NCBI GenBank assembly: GCA_964605155.1
Contig: CAZSAK010000010.1
Coordinates: 23,927-87,926, forward strand
Source of the DNA: CAZSAK01 sp964605155
GTDB lineage: Bacteria; Pseudomonadota; Gammaproteobacteria; SZUA-140
Length of the DNA stretch: 64,000 nt
Reading direction: 5' to 3'
The notes under the pieces were generated by a model. It was not told the DNA's origin. It was given only the letters and a program-made list of their open reading frames with translations, and ran no database searches. Positions 59,727 to 64,000 of this stretch are shown here, piece by piece; position 1 is the stretch's first letter, and each line of letters opens with the position of its first letter. Position numbers and translations under genes: made by a program.

Positions 59727-61109
59727 ATGGACCAGTCACTCAAATTCGATCTCGATCTGATTCGCCGTTATGACAAGAGCGGGCCGCGTTATACCTCGTA
59801 TCCAACGGCCGTTCAGTTTCACAACGGCTTTGGCGAGGCAGATTATCGTCGCTGTGCCGAGGCTACCAATCAGGATGCGAATCCGCTGTCGCTGTATTTT
59901 CATATACCGTTTTGCGATACCCTGTGTTTTTATTGTGCCTGCAACAAGATCGCCACTAAGAACCGCGCCCATGCTGTGCCTTATCTGGCGCACCTGCATA
60001 AGGAGATTGCGATGCAGGGTGCTCTGTTCGACCGCAGTCGGCCGGTAGATCAACTGCATTGGGGCGGCGGTACCCCGACGTTCATCAGCCATGAGCAGAT
60101 GCGGCAACTGATGCAGGTGACGGGTGAACACTTCAACCTGCGTGATGATGACCGGGGACAATATTCCATCGAGATCGATCCCCGCGAGGTCACAAATGAC
60201 ACCATAGCGCTGTTACGCGGTCTCGGGTTTAACCGGATGAGCCTGGGGGTGCAGGATTTCGATACCCGTGTGCAGCAGGCAGTCAACCGGATCCAGACTG
60301 AGAAACAGACATTCGCGGTGTTCGACTGGGCCCGCCAGGAGGGATTCAGGTCCATTAGTGTCGACCTGATCTACGGTCTCCCGTTTCAGACGGTGGCGAG
60401 TTTCGACAGGACGGTTGAGAAGATCATCGCCGCGGGTCCGGACCGCCTGTCGGTATTCAATTACGCCCATCTGCCTGATTTGTTCATGCCGCAGCGGCGT
60501 ATCAACGCACAGGATCTGCCGCCAGCAGGCGAAAAACTTGATATCCTGCAATCGACCATCGAAAGGTTGACCGACGCCGGGTATATCTATATCGGCATGG
60601 ATCATTTTGCCAGGCCCGATGATGAACTGGCAGTCGCACAACGGCAAGGCAACCTGTACCGTAACTTTCAGGGTTATTCCACCCATGCGGACTGTGACCT
60701 GGTCGCCATGGGCATTACCTCGATCGGCAAGGTGGGACATACCTATAGTCAGAATGTGAAGCAGCTTGACCAGTACTACCGTATCGTCGATGAAGACCAT
60801 TTGCCGGTGTTCCGGGGCGTCGAACTGAATGACGATGACGTGTTACGACGTGAGATCATAACCAGCCTGATATGCCAGTTTGAACTGGACATCAGGAAGT
60901 TTGAACAACGGTTCGATATCAATTTTGCAAACTACTTCGAGAGAGAGTTTGACGAACTGGAATGCATGCAGCAGGATGGTCTGTTGGATCTTGATGAACA
61001 ATCAATCTGTGTACTTCCCGCCGGTCGCCTGATGATCCGCAATGTATGCATGGTGTTCGACCGATACTTGCGTTCATCTTCGGAACAGCGCTTCTCCAGG
61101 GTCATCTGA
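59727..61109 (+). CDS. hemN: Oxygen-independent coproporphyrinogen III oxidase
   Basis: HemN is a radical-SAM enzyme that converts coproporphyrinogen III to protoporphyrinogen IX without oxygen. The 460-residue product opens with KFDLDLIRRYDKSGPRYTSYPTA and carries the cluster motif YFHIPFCDTLCFYCACNK, with three cysteines in a C-x3-C-x2-C spacing plus one further Cys. WGGGTPTF and a SLGVQDFDTRVQQAVNRIQ segment follow. The length fits the E. coli protein (457). The gene implies haem synthesis under low oxygen. Confidence 0.96.
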   Translation: MDQSLKFDLDLIRRYDKSGPRYTSYPTAVQFHNGFGEADYRRCAEATNQDANPLSLYFHIPFCDTLCFYCACNKIATKNRAHAVPYLAHLHKEIAMQGALFDRSRPVDQLHWGGGTPTFISHEQMRQLMQVTGEHFNLRDDDRGQYSIEIDPREVTNDTIALLRGLGFNRMSLGVQDFDTRVQQAVNRIQTEKQTFAVFDWARQEGFRSISVDLIYGLPFQTVASFDRTVEKIIAAGPDRLSVFNYAHLPDLFMPQRRINAQDLPPAGEKLDILQSTIERLTDAGYIYIGMDHFARPDDELAVAQRQGNLYRNFQGYSTHADCDLVAMGITSIGKVGHTYSQNVKQLDQYYRIVDEDHLPVFRGVELNDDDVLRREIITSLICQFELDIRKFEQRFDINFANYFEREFDELECMQQDGLLDLDEQSICVLPAGRLMIRNVCMVFDRYLRSSSEQRFSRVI

Positions 61110-61135
61110 TTTTTGATCGCATTACACTGCTGCGT

Positions 61136-61170
61136 TAACGGGTAGAAGACGTAACGCCAATAACCCGTTA
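61136..61170 (+). promoter_or_regulatory. Inverted repeat immediately upstream of aroC
   Basis: TAACGGGT at 61136-61143 and ACCCGTTA at 61163-61170 are exact reverse complements separated by 19 bases and end ten bases ahead of the aroC ATG. A GACGTAACG stretch lies in the loop. The dyad could bind a dimeric regulator or form an mRNA stem next to the start codon. Confidence 0.4.
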
Positions 61171-61180
61171 CAATACCCTT

Positions 61181-62287
61181 ATGTCCGGCAATTCCATCGG
61201 CAAGCTTTTTACGATTACGTCATTTGGCGAGAGTCACGGTCCAGCGCTGGGCTGCGTGGTGGATGGTTGTCCGCCGGGGCTCGAATTGTCTGCCTCGGAT
61301 TTACAGCATGATCTTGACCGCCGCAAGCCGGGCAGGTCGCGATACACCACGCAGCGCCGCGAGGCGGATGAAGTCACTATCCTCTCCGGGGTGTTCGAAG
61401 ACAAAACTACCGGGACGCCGATCGGTCTGCTGATCCACAATACCGATCAGAAGCCTAGGGACTACGGCGAGATCATGGATCGCTTTCGTCCCAGCCATGC
61501 TGATTATACCTATCAACAGAAGTATGGCATGCGTGATTACCGCGGCGGTGGGCGTTCCTCCGCGCGCGAGACAGCGATGCGTGTGGCGGCGGGTGCGATT
61601 GCCAAAAAATATCTTAATGAGCGTTATGGTATCGTGATTCGCGGTTATCTCGCACAGATGGGGCCGATCAAGCCCGAACGTTTCGATTGGGAGGAGGTCG
61701 AGAACAACGCTTTTTTCTGCCCCGATGCAGACAAGGTAGCCGAGCTTGAATCCTATATCGATGCCCTGCGCAAGGAAGGCAACTCGATCGGTGCGCGAAT
61801 CACGGTAGTGGCAAGCAACCTGTTTCCCGGACTCGGCGAACCTATCTTTGATCGGCTCGATGCGGAAATCGCCAGGGCGCTGATGAGCATCAATGCCGTC
61901 AAGGGCGTGGAGATCGGGGCGGGATTTGCGTGCGTGGAACAGAAAGGCACGGAACACCGTGACGAGATCACGCCGGAGGGATTTCTCAGCAACAATGCCG
62001 GCGGCATCCTCGGGGGGATTTCCAGCGGCCAGGATATTGTTGCAACCATCGCACTCAAACCGACCTCGAGCATTCTGATACCCGGCAAGTCAGTCAACGT
62101 GAATGGTGATGCTGTTGAGGTCAGAACAAAAGGCAGACATGATCCTTGTGTTGGTATCCGCGCCACACCAATTGCCGAGGCCATGCTTGCCATCGTTCTC
62201 ATGGATCATGTATTGCGTCATCGTGCACAGAACATTGACGTAAAATCACTAACGCCAGTTATTCCCGCCCAGCCTAGAGACAAGTGA
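61181..62287 (+). CDS. aroC: Chorismate synthase
   Basis: AroC makes chorismate from EPSP with reduced flavin, the last step of the shared aromatic pathway. The 368-residue product opens MSGNSIGKLFTITSFGESHGPALG and carries the three family signatures, including GESHGPALGCVVDGCPPG, RPSHADYTYQQKYG and RGGGRSSARETA, and a later RHDPCVGIRATPIAEAMLAIVL. No Shine-Dalgarno sequence is visible ahead of the ATG. Confidence 0.98.
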   Translation: MSGNSIGKLFTITSFGESHGPALGCVVDGCPPGLELSASDLQHDLDRRKPGRSRYTTQRREADEVTILSGVFEDKTTGTPIGLLIHNTDQKPRDYGEIMDRFRPSHADYTYQQKYGMRDYRGGGRSSARETAMRVAAGAIAKKYLNERYGIVIRGYLAQMGPIKPERFDWEEVENNAFFCPDADKVAELESYIDALRKEGNSIGARITVVASNLFPGLGEPIFDRLDAEIARALMSINAVKGVEIGAGFACVEQKGTEHRDEITPEGFLSNNAGGILGGISSGQDIVATIALKPTSSILIPGKSVNVNGDAVEVRTKGRHDPCVGIRATPIAEAMLAIVLMDHVLRHRAQNIDVKSLTPVIPAQPRDK

Positions 62288-62333
62288 TCCGTTTTCTTTT
62301 TTCATTTGTTGCATACCGCTTGTAATCCTTGCC

Positions 62334-63473
62334 ATGCCCTACTGGAGGTTGTCGGGATTTTATCTGTTTTATTTTGCCACGCTCGGCGCATTACTGCCTT
62401 ACTGGGGACTGTATCTCAAGTCCATCGGCTTCGATGCGCAGGACATCGGCACCTTGTTTGCCATCATCATGAGCACCAAGATCATCGCCCCGAATATCTG
62501 GGGGTGGATCGCCGATCACTCGGGCCATCGCATGATGATCATCAGGATTGCCTCGTTCATATCGGCATGTGCCTTCGCGGGCGTCTTTGTCCACCACAGC
62601 TTCTGGTGGCTGGCGCTGGTCATGTCGGTGTACAGTTTCTTCTGGAATGCCTCACTGCCGCAGTTCGAGGCCACAACTATGAATCATCTTGGTGACAGCA
62701 CGCACCGTTACAGCAGTATCCGGTTGTGGGGATCGATCGGGTTTATCCTGTCTGTGGTGTCACTGGGACAGGCCCTGGAATATTATGACACCGCGATTTT
62801 GCCGCCAGTATTGCTGGTGTTACTGGCCGGTATCTGGGGTGCCAGCCTTATAGTTCCGGAAAGGGCGGCGGGCCATCTGAGGCTGGACCATGAATCCTTG
62901 CGCAATATCCTGCGCCGGCCGGTGGTCGTGGCGCTGCTCGTTGTGTGTTTCCTCATGCAGGCGAGCCACGGACCATACTATACGTTTTTTTCCATCTACC
63001 TCGAGGACCAGGGTTATTCACGCACGGTCATCGGTCAGTTATGGGCGCTGGGTGTGATTGCTGAGATCGTCGTGTTCCTGTTCATGTACCGCCTGTTGCC
63101 GCGCTTCGGCGTAAGGAAGTTATTGTTGGCAAGCCTCGCCTTGACAACATTGCGATGGTTATTAATTGCGTGGTTTGTTCAGGATGTCCCGGTCATTGTG
63201 TTGGCCCAGAGCTTTCACGCTGCAAGCTTCGGAATCTATCACGCCGTGGCGATTTCCCTGATTCACCGGTTCTTCACCGGCAGACACCAGGGCAAGGGCC
63301 AGGCGCTCTACTCCAGCCTGAGTTTCGGTGCCGGCGGCGCGATCGGCAGTCTCTATAGCGGTTATACCTGGGTGAGTATCGGCCCCGCCCTGACATACAC
63401 CCTCGCGGCCATGCTCAGCGCGACAGCCTTTGTCGTCGCCTGGGGCGCCATCAGGGCGGTGGATGAGATTTAG
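62334..63473 (+). CDS. MFS transporter, HcaT-like (3-phenylpropionate transporter family)
   Basis: The 379-residue product has twelve membrane segments and the family N-terminus YWRLSGFYLFYFATLGALLPYWGLYL, with loop motifs IWGWIADHSGHRMMII and RLWGSIGFILSVVSLG. HcaT of E. coli imports 3-phenylpropionate. No aromatic degradation genes are near, so the substrate is uncertain. It is read in the same direction as aroC, 46 bases downstream. Confidence 0.85.
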   Translation: MPYWRLSGFYLFYFATLGALLPYWGLYLKSIGFDAQDIGTLFAIIMSTKIIAPNIWGWIADHSGHRMMIIRIASFISACAFAGVFVHHSFWWLALVMSVYSFFWNASLPQFEATTMNHLGDSTHRYSSIRLWGSIGFILSVVSLGQALEYYDTAILPPVLLVLLAGIWGASLIVPERAAGHLRLDHESLRNILRRPVVVALLVVCFLMQASHGPYYTFFSIYLEDQGYSRTVIGQLWALGVIAEIVVFLFMYRLLPRFGVRKLLLASLALTTLRWLLIAWFVQDVPVIVLAQSFHAASFGIYHAVAISLIHRFFTGRHQGKGQALYSSLSFGAGGAIGSLYSGYTWVSIGPALTYTLAAMLSATAFVVAWGAIRAVDEI

Positions 63474-63479
63474 ACATGG

Positions 63480-63510
63480 TTGAGGCTTTTAACCCCGATT
63501 CTTATATAAT
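63480..63510 (+). promoter_or_regulatory. Possible promoter of the tRNA cluster
   Basis: TTGAGG at 63480-63485 and a consensus TATAAT at 63505-63510 are separated by 19 bases, two more than ideal. It lies about 130 bases upstream of tRNA-Pro and just after the MFS gene stop. The -10 box is perfect, which makes it a reasonable promoter for the four tRNA genes. Confidence 0.4.
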
Positions 63511-63640
63511 GGAACCTCGGGAGGGCATCGATGCCATTCATCTTGTTGAAAATCATTGGTTTGACGGCATGTTGGGGCTGGCGTATCATCGCTGCCCTTG
63601 TGCACGAATTTGGTTGGCGAGCCTGGTTTCGACGGTTAAA

Positions 63641-63717
63641 CGGGGTATAGCGCAGTCTGGTAGCGCGCCAGCTTTGGGAGCTGGATGTCGGGGGTTCGAA
63701 TCCCTCTACCCCGACCA
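63641..63717 (+). tRNA. tRNA-Pro (anticodon TGG)
   Basis: A full cloverleaf is visible with a seven-base acceptor stem (CGGGGTA / TACCCCG), a TTCGAAT T-loop and an encoded CCA. The anticodon loop reads TTTGGGA, giving TGG. It is the first of four tRNA genes that run to the window end. Confidence 0.95.
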
Positions 63718-63724
63718 TTCTAAA

Positions 63725-63801
63725 GCGCCCGTAGCTCACTTGGATAGAGCATCGGCCTTCTAAGCCGAGGGTAGCAGGTTCGAGTCCTGCCGGGCGCGCC
63801 A
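63725..63801 (+). tRNA. tRNA-Arg (anticodon TCT)
   Basis: The acceptor stem GCGCCCG pairs with CGGGCGC, the D-arm reads GCTCACTTGGATAGAGC, and the T-loop is TTCGAGT with an encoded CCA. The anticodon loop CTTCTAA gives TCT, which reads AGA/AGG. Confidence 0.95.
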
Positions 63802-63841
63802 TAAATCTTGCACGGGATGTTATTATCTGTTTTAAAAGTAT

Positions 63842-63918
63842 GGTGGGCGTAGCTCAGTTGGTAGAGCCCCGGATTGTGATTCCGGTTGTCGTGGGTTCGA
63901 GCCCCATCGCTCACCCCA
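63842..63918 (+). tRNA. tRNA-His (anticodon GTG)
   Basis: The gene carries the extra 5' G (position -1) typical of tRNA-His, opposite the discriminator C that precedes the encoded CCA. The acceptor stem GTGGGCG / CGCTCAC contains a G-T pair. The anticodon loop TTGTGAT gives GTG. Confidence 0.96.
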
Positions 63919-63924
63919 TTATTT

Positions 63925-64000
<76 letters not shown>

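Overview
The window reads as a chromosomal segment of a gammaproteobacterium with roughly balanced base composition. I base this on the spc/alpha ribosomal operon, a single-chain 1299-residue PurL, GcvR next to dapA, the tesA/ybbA-ybbP divergon, TamA-TamB, EttA, PrmB near AroC, and an ilvB-ilvN-ilvC-psd-pssA-leuA block. I cannot name a genus.

Layout. Positions 1-6530 hold the end of the spc operon (rplF fragment to rpmJ with secY) and the complete alpha operon (rpsM, rpsK, rpsD, rpoA, rplQ), closed by a strong terminator. Positions 6589-13521 carry housekeeping genes: a SAM hydrolase, an AI-2E/PerM exporter, PIN-PhoH ATPase, Bcp peroxiredoxin, GcvR, DapA, a very short BamC-like lipoprotein and a beta-lactamase-fold hydrolase. 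Positions 13564-20279 hold purC, purL, a Bax-type glucosaminidase and a polysaccharide deacetylase. Positions 20645-28452 hold an FKBP isomerase, a frameshifted membrane spermidine-synthase-like gene, tesA, the ybbA-ybbP exporter, a dienelactone-hydrolase-like protein without its catalytic residues, and a tautomerase. Positions 28596-35510 hold branched-chain amino-acid synthesis (ilvB, ilvN, ilvC, leuA) interrupted by a phosphatidylserine-decarboxylase-like gene and pssA; both ilvB and leuA are preceded by candidate leader peptides. Positions 35523-39042 hold a family-4 uracil-DNA glycosylase, RimI, and a TrkH/TrkA potassium uptake pair.

Positions 39043-47907 look accessory: a decayed CRP-family regulator, a run of minus-strand envelope or stress genes (coiled-coil protein, holin-like membrane protein, double PRC-barrel, six-BON protein, proline-rich repeat protein), a RibD-like reductase, a LigD split into separate phosphoesterase and polymerase genes with a remnant of the ligase domain between them, DUF3096, an M48 lipoprotein protease, DUF1328 and a small lipoprotein. 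Positions 47908-55044 hold ettA and tamA-tamB. Positions 55158-63473 hold prmB, a UMF1 transporter, a fused acyltransferase/acyl-ACP synthetase, hemN, aroC and an HcaT-like transporter. The window ends in a four-gene tRNA cluster (Pro, Arg, His, Lys).

No prophage, insertion sequence or CRISPR array is visible. The strongest leads are small departures from known families: a Psd homologue with Cys at the pyruvoyl-forming position and Phe in place of the conserved His, a dienelactone-hydrolase fold lacking nucleophile and His, the broken LigD, the minimal BamC-like lipoprotein, and the two amino-acid leader regions.
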